Shown here piece after piece: positions 55,436 to 64,000 of a stretch of 64,000 bases of DNA (positions are counted from its first letter, which is position 1; each line of letters opens with the position of its first letter). Below the pieces are notes generated by a model. That model worked only from the letters and a program-made list of their open reading frames with translations, was not told the origin of the DNA and did no database searches. The position numbers and the translations under genes were made by a program. Where the stretch lies: NCBI GenBank assembly GCA_009829735.1, contig CM020619.1:17923816-17987815 (forward strand), given 5' to 3'. The stretch comes from Pyropia yezoensis. Its lineage: Eukaryota; Rhodophyta; Bangiophyceae; Bangiales; Bangiaceae.

Positions 55436-57990
55436 CATGTCCTCTTCCCCCTTCTTCAGAGGACATTCAAGAGGAGGGGGGCACGCCGGCGGTGCCGGCA
55501 GTGCCGGCGGTGCTGGCGGGGACCCTCGCGCCGGCAGCCCCGACAGCGGAGCAACGTCCAGCGGCTGTGGGGCCGCCACCGGGCACGGCCGCCGACGTTA
55601 CGCAGGCAACTACGACCGGCCATCCCGCGGTGGCCGCGCCCGCGCCAGAGGCGGTCGGCCACCACCAACAGGCAGCCGCCCCAGCTCTACCTGGGACGAC
55701 GATGCAGTCACCGACGGCGACGGGGACGAGGACGAAGAGGCCGCAGCCGCAGCGGCCGGGGCCCGTGCACGGCGACGATCGGGAGGAGGCGCCCGTAGAG
55801 GCGTTAGCGGCCCCCACCCCCAGAGGGGCCGAGGAGCCGCAGCAGCCGGCCCCGCTGGTGTCGCCGCCGGTGTCGCCGCCCGTGTCGCCGCCGGCGTCGC
55901 CGCGGCCGGGGCCGCCGTCGGGGGAGGTGGTGCCGGCGGGGGGGGCGGGGCCGGCAGTGCTGGCCCCGCCGTTGGTCCGGGGGGGTCTCGAGGCCGCGGT
56001 CGTGGCCGCGACGAGAGCGGCCGCGGAAGCCGCGGAGGCGGAACGGCTGCGGGCGATGGCGGACCTGGATTGGGAGCTCGCGTCCACACCCACGGGATCC
56101 CCTACTCCGACGTCGAGCGCGTACAGCTGAGCAAGGCGTGGCGCGAGGAGTCGGAGGACGCTGTGGTGGAGACGGACCAGAAGGGGAAGGAGTTCTTTGC
56201 GGTAGTGACGGCCAACTTCCAGCGGCGCATGGCCCGCATGAGGGCCGCTCACGTCGGGGTGGGGCGCGGCCCTCATCTGCGCGTCATTCGCGAGTCTACG
56301 GGCGTCCAGCGGTACTACCAGAAGCTGTCGGAGAAGGTCATGCGGCTGGTGTGCGCCCGCGTCTACGTGGAGAGCAAGAACCTGACTGGGAACCCCTCCG
56401 AGCAGGACATGAAGCTGGCCATGATGGCCAAGTTTGAGAGGCGCGACATCTACGAGGCAATGAGGGCCGGGAAGTACGTCCCCAACCCGGCCCTCAAGTC
56501 GTTGGAGTCCAGGGCAATCCACTGGCTACCGGCGTGGCGTGTTTTGCGCGAGTCAGACAAGTACAGCGGCGCCGCGGCTTCGGCCGCGATGGCGGCGCGG
56601 CGCTCCGAGCGCCCCGCCGCCGCGGCCGCGAGGTCGGCCGCGGGTGCGGCCGGGGCGGCCCCTTCCTCTGTTGGGGGATCGGCCAGTGGGTCGGCAGCCG
56701 CTTGCCGCTTCTGCTGAGGGGGCCACCGCCGCCGACGGGACGGAGTCCCAGGACGCAGATGGCGACTCGACGCCTCTGGCCCGTGGCAAGCGTCGGCGCC
56801 CTGGCACTTTCGTTGACCGCCCCCTGGGCACCCAGTCCACTTTGGAGCAGATGGCCGCGCGCGCGCGCGACGCTGCCATGGCCAAGGAGAGTAGCGCCAA
56901 TAATGCAGCGCTGAAGGTCATCGCGGGGGCCACTGCGGACAGGAACCTGATTGCGGCACTGTCGGCCCCCGGCATTCGGGACGTGCCGCGCTTCCGCGCG
57001 TTTTTGGCCCGGCGCGCCGATGCGCTCATCGCACAGCACAAGGCCGCCAACGCACCGGCACCTGTGGGGGCGTCCAGCAGCGGCGAGGGTGCCGCAGATG
57101 CTGGTGGAGGGCCGGTAGGGGAGGCGGCCGCTCCAGCGGCCGCGGCTCCGACAGTCGCGGGGGACGGCGGGGCGGCGGCGGGGGGGGCGGGGGGCCCGGT
57201 GGCGGGGGGGGCGGGGGATGAGGCGGCCGCCGCCATGACCGCGACAGATGACGAGCCGGGGGCCGCGGCTGCTGGCGAAGCCGCGGCCTCCGGCGCTGTC
57301 GCGGCTGGTGCGGGCTCACGGCCCTCGGACGGCCGCTCATCAGCGGCCGCCGGGGCCCCGGCCGCCCCTGCAGCCCCCCCCCCTGGACCTCTTCCACTCA
57401 CTTTGCTAAACTCTCCGGCGTCCTGGGAGAGCCAGCAGCCACCGCCGTCCCCACCTCGGGCACCTGTGCCTATGGAGTGGCCCCCGCTGCAGCCACCGCC
57501 GTCCCCGCTGCTGGCACCTGTACCGATGGAGTGGCCTCCATTGGCGGATGTGCCCACGGAGGGGTCCTCAGGGACTCCGGGGCAGCGCGGCACCGGTCCG
57601 CGCAGGGCGACTGGGGTGTCAGCGGCAGCGACACCGGTGACTCCCGCCCCACCTCTGCGGGACGTGGTGGCCCCTGCGGGTGGCCGCTCCGCGGGTGGCC
57701 GCTCTGCGGCCGCCCTTCTATCCGTCGGCCGACGGGCGCAGATCACCAAGCAGCTGCAGTTTGCCGCCGCTGCCGGAGGCTTTTTCAGTCAGAAGGGCAA
57801 AGGGCCGAAGCGCATGCCCGTTTATCGTTCCACTACGCCGTCCCCCGAGCCCTCTGTGGCAGATTCTGAGCAGGACGACGATGTGGGGGAGTACGACAAC
57901 GTGGACGGTGATGAGGACGAGTTTGACCCGCTCATTAGGTCGGTGAAGGAGTTGGAGGATGAGGAGGACGACGATGACTTGTACATGTGA
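55436..57990 (+). CDS. PIF/Harbinger ORF1: Myb/NAM-associated-like DNA-binding protein
   Basis: ATG at 55436 (MSSSPFFRG). An Arg/Gly-rich N-terminus and an acidic DDDAVTDGDGDEDEE stretch come first. About residues 215-360 then match the Myb/trihelix-like protein that accompanies PIF/Pong transposases: SDVERVQLSKAWREES, then FFAVVTANFQRR, then YYQKLSEKVMRLVC, then GNPSEQDMKLAMMAKF, and W..AWRVLRESDKY. The partner binds element ends and helps import the transposase. Past about 56650 the readable frame changes. The continuation (RPLGTQSTLEQMAARARDAAMAK, helical) reaches an acidic C-terminus ending in DDDDLYM at 57990. An intron or one indel near 56650-56720 is likely. Convergent with the transposase at 58626-59702. 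Confidence 0.72.
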
Positions 57991-58625
57991 TGTGTGCTTG
58001 TGTTTTTTTGTGGCACTGCTCGTTTTGGCTTGCATCTGCTGTGTCTGTTGTTCGTGTGCACGTACCCACGGTTGCCTGACAAATGTTATTTTCCTTTGCG
58101 TGCTTGATTCAACGCCACTTGTCGTTGGTCTGCTTTATGTTGGCGCCGTCTGTCTGCTTTTTGTTGGCGCCATTAAGTGGGGCCTGTGTGTCACCACGCG
58201 TGGGGTGTGCCTTGAGGGCTTGGTTGGTGTGGTAAACGCTCCACCTGCCGTTTTGTCTTTCCTAAGCTCTGGCTGTCCTGAACTTCGCTCAGCTGCGTCC
58301 TCGCCTCCTCCACTCCCCCGCCACGCTCGCGCCAGCGGCCAGGCGCACAGGCGGCCGAAAAGTCGACCGCTGTGTCGCTGTCACCCTCCCACAGCCAAGG
58401 CATCCCCCCCCCCCACATTCGTGCCACACCGGTGGCAGCAGCCAGGCGCACAGGTAGCCGACAAGTCGGCCGCTGCGTCGCTGCCACCCCCCCAACGCCA
58501 AAGCGTCCCGCCCCTTGCGTTTTTGCCACGCCAACGGCCGTCTTTCCACGCTAGACCGGCTCACAGGTGAGGAAAAAAAAAACCCCGAGGGGAAAAAAAA
58601 ACCTTTAAAGCAGCCGCCCTCCCAC
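57991..58625. other. Spacer between convergent Harbinger genes, with a direct duplication
   Basis: No gene. Two imperfect copies of a block of about 85 bp (58331-58415 and 58437-58520) share GCCAGGCGCACAGG and GACAAGTCG.CCGCTG. A-runs at 58573-58603 may hold polyadenylation signals for either gene. Confidence 0.45.
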
Positions 58626-59702
58626 CTACATGTACACCAACGCATGACGGCGGTGCAGAAACGGCGCCAGAGCCTCCGCCTTGTTCTCCCACACGTGTGC
58701 CATCAGGTCAGCGCTTAGTCGCTCGTGCTCAATCGGACTGGTCAGAGCAGACTGGCGCCTGATATCGTCAGTGCGCCAAGTCTGGGCGACACGGCCATTA
58801 CCCTGCGCGCCGTTCCCGCCTCCGGCCCCGGTCCCCGCCCCTGCAGTACCAGCACCACCTCCAGTTCCATCAGGTGGACAGGCTGCACCCCCCGCGGCCG
58901 ATGCACCACCCCCACCGGCCGCAATACCTCCCGCGCGTCCAGATACGCCCGCTGCGGCCGCCGTGCCGTCACCCACAGTGCCCGCACCACCACCCGCACC
59001 GACACTGCTGCCACTACCAGCGGTACCGGACGAAGACGACGACGAAGACGACGAAGAGGACCACGAGAAGGCCGACAAGGAGTGACTCCCCGCGGCCTCT
59101 GCGGCCTCTGCGGCCTCTGCTTCAGCCTGCGCAGCGGCCATCATGACAGAGGCCGCTGCGCCCGTCTGGCCGTATAAATCTCCCATGCGGAGGCGGGAGA
59201 TGTACCCGTCGCGGCGGTTGATGACAATCATGTTGTGCAAAATAGCGACAGCCTTGGCGGTGCGGATGATACGGTCAACAGAGTGATACTTGGCCGGGTG
59301 GAGAAAGATGTGAAAGCGCGCGGTCATTACGCCATACAGACGCTCAACGTCCTTGCGAAGCGCCTCTTGCAGCCGGTTGTAAGTGCACTTCTTCAGGGTG
59401 TTGGAGGTGGCGCGTGGAAAGGGTCGGGCAAAAATGGGGAACTTTGGATACACACCGTCGGCTAAATAGTACAGCAAGCGACGCGTGCGGCCATTCAGTG
59501 TGTACTCAAAATTGTCAGGGGGCCAAAGACCGTTCGTAATGTCCATGCAGAGCGGTGATTGGCCCCACACACTCAGGTCGTTCTGGCTGCCCGGTGGCCC
59601 CACGAAAAAGTGCCAGATGTACAGGTCCTCATCGCAGACTGTCTTCATTACCACGGAGCGCCGCTTCTTGTAGTCCTGGTACTGACCCGCCAAAGCCTTG
59701 GG
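58626..59702 (-). pseudogene. PIF/Harbinger (Plant_tran-type) transposase, 5' part removed by G4 insertion
   Basis: The minus-strand frame begins PKALAGQYQDYKKRR at the G4 junction. It shows DEDLYIWHFFVGPPGSQND (second catalytic Asp in the ND), LLYYLADGVYPKFPIFARPF, and NRLQEALRKDVERLYGVMTARF with the catalytic Glu in KDVER. ILHNMIVINRRD follows. This is the order in the plant-transposon-protein group of DDE transposases. The first catalytic Asp, which lies about 15 residues before the NCP.A..GQY region in relatives, falls on the far side of the retrotransposon. The C-terminus after about residue 200 is Ala/Gly/Ser-rich. The frame appears open into the LTR, but that part is retroviral antisense. 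This copy cannot make active enzyme as it stands. Confidence 0.85.
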
Positions 59703-60670
59703 TGTAGGGACTTGCCCCTTAAATCGCCACCCGGAACCCAGGGGATATGGACTGGGACCTCTCCTTACATGTCCGGCCCCGATAACGCCCCCCAAGACAC
59801 ATCAATTCCCCACTACCCAGGGCGACACCACGCTGTATCCCTGACATTTTCCGGACGTCGGCCGACCGCACGAAAGCCGCCGTCAACGTACTGTCGGAAC
59901 CCTGTCATGGACGTCGAAACTCGACAACGAGGAGCGAGTGACATCGTCGACCAACCACGGGCGGATATCCCCGTCTGTGCTGCCTGAATTTTATTCTCTG
60001 CGCTGTTTGAAAGCTGGCATCAAGGACCAGTCACATGATTCACCGACACTGAGGACACCACACATCCTCGCTGGCGGCTGAGTGCGATATGACTGGCTCG
60101 CCGGGTTTTGGATTGATTGAACTCGGCCAGCTGGTTGGTGACTGGCTGGTCGGTCAAGGGATTGATTGAATTTGGCCTTGCTGGCCCTTACATCCAGTCG
60201 GACCTTCTGGCCGACCGGCGTGTGGAGCCGGCTGGTGGGGCGCGCTGGGCGCCATCCACGGGACCCCCTTCGTTTCGGGCAAACTGGGGCTGCACTCCTT
60301 CAGTGCGCACGCCCGCCCATGCTTTGTTCTGAGAGACATGCTTTGTTTTTGGACCGTTCTGTGCCTACCAGCGGTGCGATGGGGAAACGCATGCTTTGGG
60401 GCACCTCGGGTGCCCCGACGCGAGTATATAGTGCGTGGGTGTCGGCGCCACCGGGGGAGACGAGAGGGGCAACCACAGACACAGACCAAAGACACTGTTT
60501 ACCTTTTGTACCCTCGATCCCCACCGACGTCGCGCCCATCTTCTTCCGCAGACCCACCCCCGTCGAGACCACATCCTCTTCCCCGTGCCCCGCCGCCCCA
60601 TTGGCTCGCAGGGCCCGCTGACCCCCAACGAGTACGTTGAGGGCTCCCCGGTTTTGAGTGGGTCCTCACA
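59703..60670 (+). repeat. G4 5' LTR (968 bp)
   Basis: TGT...ACA, TATATA at 60425-60430, with the same 49-bp tandem duplication in U3 as LTR1-3. Followed by TGTGGTAGC, the same candidate primer site. Confidence 0.92.
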
Positions 60671-60906
60671 TGTGGTAGCTTCCGATTGTTCGACTTTCTA
60701 CCTGGCGGTGACTGCGATTCCGTGCGTGATTTGGACCTCCCTGCGATTGTGACGTCGTATTGCCCCCTGCGTTCGGCTTGCCACGGGCATTGTAATACGA
60801 ACGCAGTGGGTTCCACGAATCACACCGAAAGAATATTTCCCTGACACTGCCATCGCGCTTGATGTCACGGATTTTTTCTTTTTGGTCAACCGATTGTTGA
60901 ATCCCA

Positions 60907-61794
60907 GTGAGTTCCAAATCAGGTTCCGAATATTCTTCCTCGGCTGTGGCGGCCGCGTCGGCATCCTCCGGCACGACGGCCCGCAACACGGTGGCCACGT
61001 CACGTGGAAACCCTGAGACCCGCGCACCCCCGACGACCCGCGCACCCCCGACGATCCGCGGCGCTGGTACAGCGCGCGGCTCGTCGGCACGCGGCAGTCC
61101 GTCGGCACGCGGCCCCGTGGGAGGGCACCACCACCCGGGGGCACGCAGCCCCCCGGCGGGCGCCTTCTCCACCTCCACCCAGGCAGCCCCCCCGCACCTA
61201 TCCCTGCTGGGGCGGACCGCCCCCAAGCCCCCCCTCTCGGGTAAGGGCAAGGGCCCTGCCTCGGCGGGCACAGCGGCCCCGACGAACCGGCGCCTGCTGC
61301 TACCCCGGCAGGAACCGGCGCGCCGTTTCATCGCGCCGCCCCCACCGCTGATTGGGCACATTAAGCCGACCACCGCGCGCGCGGTGGAACAGCGCGAACA
61401 GCGCCGAATCGCCAAGGCCCGCCGCATCCCACTGGGCACACACCAGTGTAAGCCCTGCGGTGTGACGTGCAACAGCCTATCGGTGTTGCGCGACCATCGC
61501 CACTCACGTCGGCATCGCAATACTGTCAACCGCCCTTCCACTCTCCCACGCTGCGATCTCTGTGGGCGTGAATTTGATTCGGTGGTTCACCTCGAAAGCC
61601 ACTTGCGTGGCAAGGCGCACCACCGCCAGCTGGCGCGGGGCACCCGATTGACAACCCCCATTGATCTACCGCACGAGCCCGATTTTCCCCCTCTGACCTC
61701 CCCCCCGCGTGAGAATCCGACAAGACCGACTCGGGCCCGAGCGCGGACGCCGACCGAAAATCCGATTGCGCGCCCTCGAACGATTTGCTTATAA
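60907..61794 (+). CDS. Family G zinc-finger ORF, G4 copy (looks whole, ~295 codons)
   Basis: Same protein as at 11628-12371, with a longer C-terminus after the second finger (RLTTPIDLPHEPDFPPL, then Arg/Pro/Thr-rich). Finger 1 CKPCGVTC ... HRHSRRH and finger 2 CDLCGREF ... HLRGKAHH keep every Cys and His despite several percent divergence elsewhere. A stop lies three codons before 60907 and there is no ATG near the left end, so the start is unresolved. It lies 236 bp after the LTR and 200 bp before gag. Confidence 0.78.
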   Translation: MSSKSGSEYSSSAVAAASASSGTTARNTVATSRGNPETRAPPTTRAPPTIRGAGTARGSSARGSPSARGPVGGHHHPGARSPPAGAFSTSTQAAPPHLSLLGRTAPKPPLSGKGKGPASAGTAAPTNRRLLLPRQEPARRFIAPPPPLIGHIKPTTARAVEQREQRRIAKARRIPLGTHQCKPCGVTCNSLSVLRDHRHSRRHRNTVNRPSTLPRCDLCGREFDSVVHLESHLRGKAHHRQLARGTRLTTPIDLPHEPDFPPLTSPPRENPTRPTRARARTPTENPIARPRTICL

Positions 61795-61994
61795 TTGGAC
61801 TTATCGAAATAGTGTTGCACGCTCTTGATCTCGTCGCCCCGATCCCGCGGCACTTGACCAATTGTCGCGCGCCACTACGTCGCCTGACCAAATTACATAC
61901 ACAAATCCATCCGGACTTCGACTGGGCATTTCTTGTAAGTTCAGGTCGCTCCGTCCTGTGAAATTGTAACTCCTGGAGTTAACTCCTGGAAACG

Positions 61995-62873
61995 ATGGAC
62001 CCCTCGAGTATTGCTGGCGGGACCCCGGTCACTTCTGGGTCGACATCCGGCACCCCCAGAGTCGAGGCATGGAATCAGCTTACGACATTTGTGACGCAAA
62101 TGCGTGACGAGCTCGAGGCACACAAGGTGGAATTGGAAGACACGAAGCAGCAGCTCGCCGAGACCAAGGCGAAAGCAGCCCGCGAGAACGCAAAACCCGC
62201 ACGGCCGAACAAGCCCGGGCTGTTCTCTGGCAAACCCGGGACCATTGAAGCGTGGTGCTCCCACATGGACTCCTACGTCCGGCTGAGTGAACCCGCCGAA
62301 GCGTGTAGTGTCGCTTGCACCTATCTCGATGGAGAAGCGTTCAACTGGTGGCATACGTATAGTCAGACTACAGACGTTTCGAGCTGGGACGCCTTCCGTG
62401 CTGCACTCATCCGGCGCTTCAGTCCCCTGAACAAGACGCAGGCGGCACGGGACAAGCTGCACGCATGGCGACAGATTAAGGACGTCGGGACGTTTAACGA
62501 GACTTTCCTGAGCGTCGTCGTGGACATCCCAGACATCACTGAAGCGGAAAAGATTGACCGCTACACGCGAGGTCTGAAGCGGAACATCCGGCAGGCATTG
62601 TGCCTCAAGAACTACACTGAACTCGAGCCTCTAATGACAGACGCCCTGCGCGTAGAAGCTGCCAAGGCTGGAGCCTCGCGCTTCACAAACAACCTCAGCA
62701 GCACCTCTGGGAAGCCGTCTGCGACGGGTGTCGTCCCCATGGACATTTCCAGCATCAAGGTCGAGAAGCTCACTCCAGAGGAGCGCCAGCGCTGTATGCG
62801 CGAGGGACTCTGCCTCCGCTGTCGCGAAAAGGGGCACCTGGCAAAGGACTGCCCAAAAGGCCAGCGGAACTGA
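61995..62873 (+). CDS. Family G gag, G4 copy (looks whole, 292 codons)
   Basis: ATG start (MDPSSIAGG) preceded by the palindrome GGAGTTAACTCC. Coiled-coil-like stretch at residues 36-65, capsid core around residue 115 (FNWWHTYSQ), CCHC knuckle CREKGHLAKDC near 276-286. The pol frame is -1 relative to gag, as in the other copies. Confidence 0.88.
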   Translation: MDPSSIAGGTPVTSGSTSGTPRVEAWNQLTTFVTQMRDELEAHKVELEDTKQQLAETKAKAARENAKPARPNKPGLFSGKPGTIEAWCSHMDSYVRLSEPAEACSVACTYLDGEAFNWWHTYSQTTDVSSWDAFRAALIRRFSPLNKTQAARDKLHAWRQIKDVGTFNETFLSVVVDIPDITEAEKIDRYTRGLKRNIRQALCLKNYTELEPLMTDALRVEAAKAGASRFTNNLSSTSGKPSATGVVPMDISSIKVEKLTPEERQRCMREGLCLRCREKGHLAKDCPKGQRN

Positions 62874-63576
62874 AGCAGCAACCGTCGTCAACAACGGTGA
62901 AAGATGCTCCTTTGGTTCCGGAAAACAAATCGTCACCCTTTGAAGGCCCGCGTCTCGGGCTACTGCTTTCTACTGCTTCTGTCAATGGCCATGTTGTTAA
63001 GGTGCTGTTCGACGACGGGTCTCCCATCAACGTCGTCTCCAGGCGCCTCATGAAAACCCTGAATGTCAAGACCACTGAAACGGACTTCGCGGCAAACATG
63101 CCCGGTGGACGTTCCCATGTACTCGCTGAAACCATTGAACCCTTAGAGATTCACATCGGCCTCTATCAAGAACGACTACGGTTCGCCGTATGCGACCTCA
63201 GTGCGTACGACGTTATCCTCGGTAAGAAATGGCGCGATGACAAAGGCGCCAAGATCAACAACAAGAAAAATAAGATATCCTTTAAGTTCAACCACAAGAA
63301 TATTTCTATCACCGCCTCCCTCAAGAAACCGGAAGGCCTCATTAGCCGGCAACGACTCGCACGTGACCTCGTCCAACGGACCCCTGTCTTCGCCATCTAC
63401 CTGCAGTCTGAACTGAAGACCCCTCAAGCAGCTTTGACATCAACTCCATCATAATGGGAGAAGCTGAAGACAAAAATGAAGTCCAAAAGATTTTCAAGGA
63501 GTACGCTGACGTTTTCCCGGCTGAGCTCCCGGACGGACTCCCTCCCGAGCGTAGTCACAAGTTTAGCATCAAGCTT
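62874..63576 (+). pseudogene. Family G pol start (protease), G4 copy, cut by transposon
   Basis: Retropepsin with FDDGSPINVV near 63008 and the region leading to RT, ending where the GTGG transposon enters. The rest lies beyond the window. Fossil. Confidence 0.8.
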
Positions 63577-64000
63577 GTGGCAAAAACCACTTGCACACAC
63601 GACACCCAAGTTGGGGCGGTGTACAAGGGCTGCCTCCCGTGTCGGGGGAACCGGAAGAAGTGCAAGTCGCACACACTCTGTCCCTGTTGAGGGGCAAACC
63701 CCCCATTGACAAACAAGAGGATGGTGTGTGGTCCAACAGTTTCTTGGTCGGGACGGGGACGCAGGTCCAAGCCCCGCTGTCCCTCCCCTTATGCCCCTAG
63801 GGTCCCCTCAGAATCTCGCCACTCAGAATCTCCCACCCCAGCACCTGCCCACCGGGCCACACGAAAATTCAAGACGATAAATGCAGAAAACCCTCAAATC
63901 CAAGTTGGATTTACTACTAAGCTAACTATCCCAAACTTAGGGAATATGGACCCAAATGCAGGGGGAGGAACGGATCAGGCTAGTGGCCTGCCGCCCCTTG
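63577..64000 (+). mobile_element. GTGG non-autonomous DNA transposon, copy 2 (right end beyond window)
   Basis: Starts GTGGCAAAAACCAC and matches 38701-39167 reversed along nearly its whole length. The last ~50 bp should lie past 64000. Both copies keep the Cys-rich peptide and the sequence ACTACTAAGCTAACTATCCC near the far end. Inserted in G4, so at least one round of transposition postdates G4. Confidence 0.88.

Larger units (their letters stand above)
59703..63576 (+). mobile_element. Family G chromovirus, third copy (G4), 5' part
   Basis: Starts with TGTAGGG at 59703. It is several percent diverged from the tandem copies and carries the same LTR, zinc-finger ORF, gag and protease. It is cut at 63577 by the GTGG transposon; the rest lies beyond the window. 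The five bases before it (TTGGG, 59698-59702) should be its left target copy. Within the window its ORFs look whole apart from the insertion and perhaps one break near the 3' side. Confidence 0.92.

Noticed and set aside
53094-56717. A single 1207-codon frame spanning the repeat region and the Myb-like domain
   Set aside because: In the repeat region this frame has much lower third-position GC and reads as Ala/Gly/Pro runs. The alternative frame gives the balanced Cys and Trp/Arg/Gln repeats. Only the part from about 55436 is accepted in this frame.
59703-59795. N-terminal 31 codons of the transposase frame
   Set aside because: This part is antisense G4 LTR sequence; the same reading occurs at the other LTR copies (10330-10515 and 16800-16985), so it is not transposase.
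60154-60816. Open frames inside the G LTRs
   Set aside because: They recur in all LTR copies but overlap the promoter region and have no domain; chance frames in GC-rich LTRs.
1-64000. CRISPR arrays, bacterial operons, rRNA or tRNA genes
   Set aside because: No regular spaced repeats, ribosome-binding-site-led operons, or recognisable rRNA/tRNA structures were seen.

Overview
The window is nuclear DNA of a GC-rich eukaryote, most likely a plastid-bearing alga. Genes are compact and mostly intron-poor. A RETICULATA-related fragment (a plant and algal plastid family) sits beside SLC4-type transporter, VOC/glyoxalase and insulysin genes. Long C or G runs, Ala/Gly/Pro-rich coding sequence and dense Ty3/gypsy and PIF/Harbinger elements would suit a Bangiophyte red alga (Porphyra/Pyropia-like), but that placement is inference. 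No bacterial operon structure, CRISPR array, rRNA or tRNA was seen.

Layout. 1-23959: a Ty3/gypsy element of family T (copy T1, + strand, 5' LTR cut by the window edge) inserted into a RETICULATA-related gene whose remnant starts at 23960. T1 is split by a second Ty3/gypsy family, G: a head-to-tail pair sharing a middle LTR (LTR-internal-LTR-internal-LTR, 3953-17862) flanked by the target duplication CCTGG. 23960-26972: short host island with the RETICULATA-related remnant, a VOC exon and an SLC4-like transporter exon. 26973-37721: T2, a full-length family T copy in the opposite orientation, with paired LTRs and the target duplication GCTCG. 37728-40390: a broken AAA-ATPase-like/PD-(D/E)XK nuclease gene interrupted by a 467-bp non-autonomous DNA transposon (38701-39167). 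40391-45006: GC-rich low-complexity DNA. 45007-49043: an insulysin-like M16 metalloprotease. 49439-49811: a foldback element. 51.26-51.5 kb: a possible LINE tail. 53.2-59.7 kb: a PIF/Harbinger-type region with a repeat-rich Cys protein, a Myb/NAM-like ORF and a convergent transposase. The transposase is cut at 59703 by a third G copy, G4, which is itself cut at 63577 by a second copy of the 467-bp transposon.

Most notable. (1) Family T carries a long antisense ORF (789 codons in T2) convergent to pol and present in both copies. (2) Family G carries an extra ORF between the 5' LTR and gag that encodes two U1/matrin-like C2H2 zinc fingers. (3) The middle LTR of the G tandem is a hybrid of the outer two, the expected mark of unequal LTR-LTR recombination. 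(4) A protein beside the Harbinger genes has a duplicated C-x2-C-x12-C-x3-C-x-C module followed by 34- and 30-residue repeats. The LTR elements are described as fossils only.
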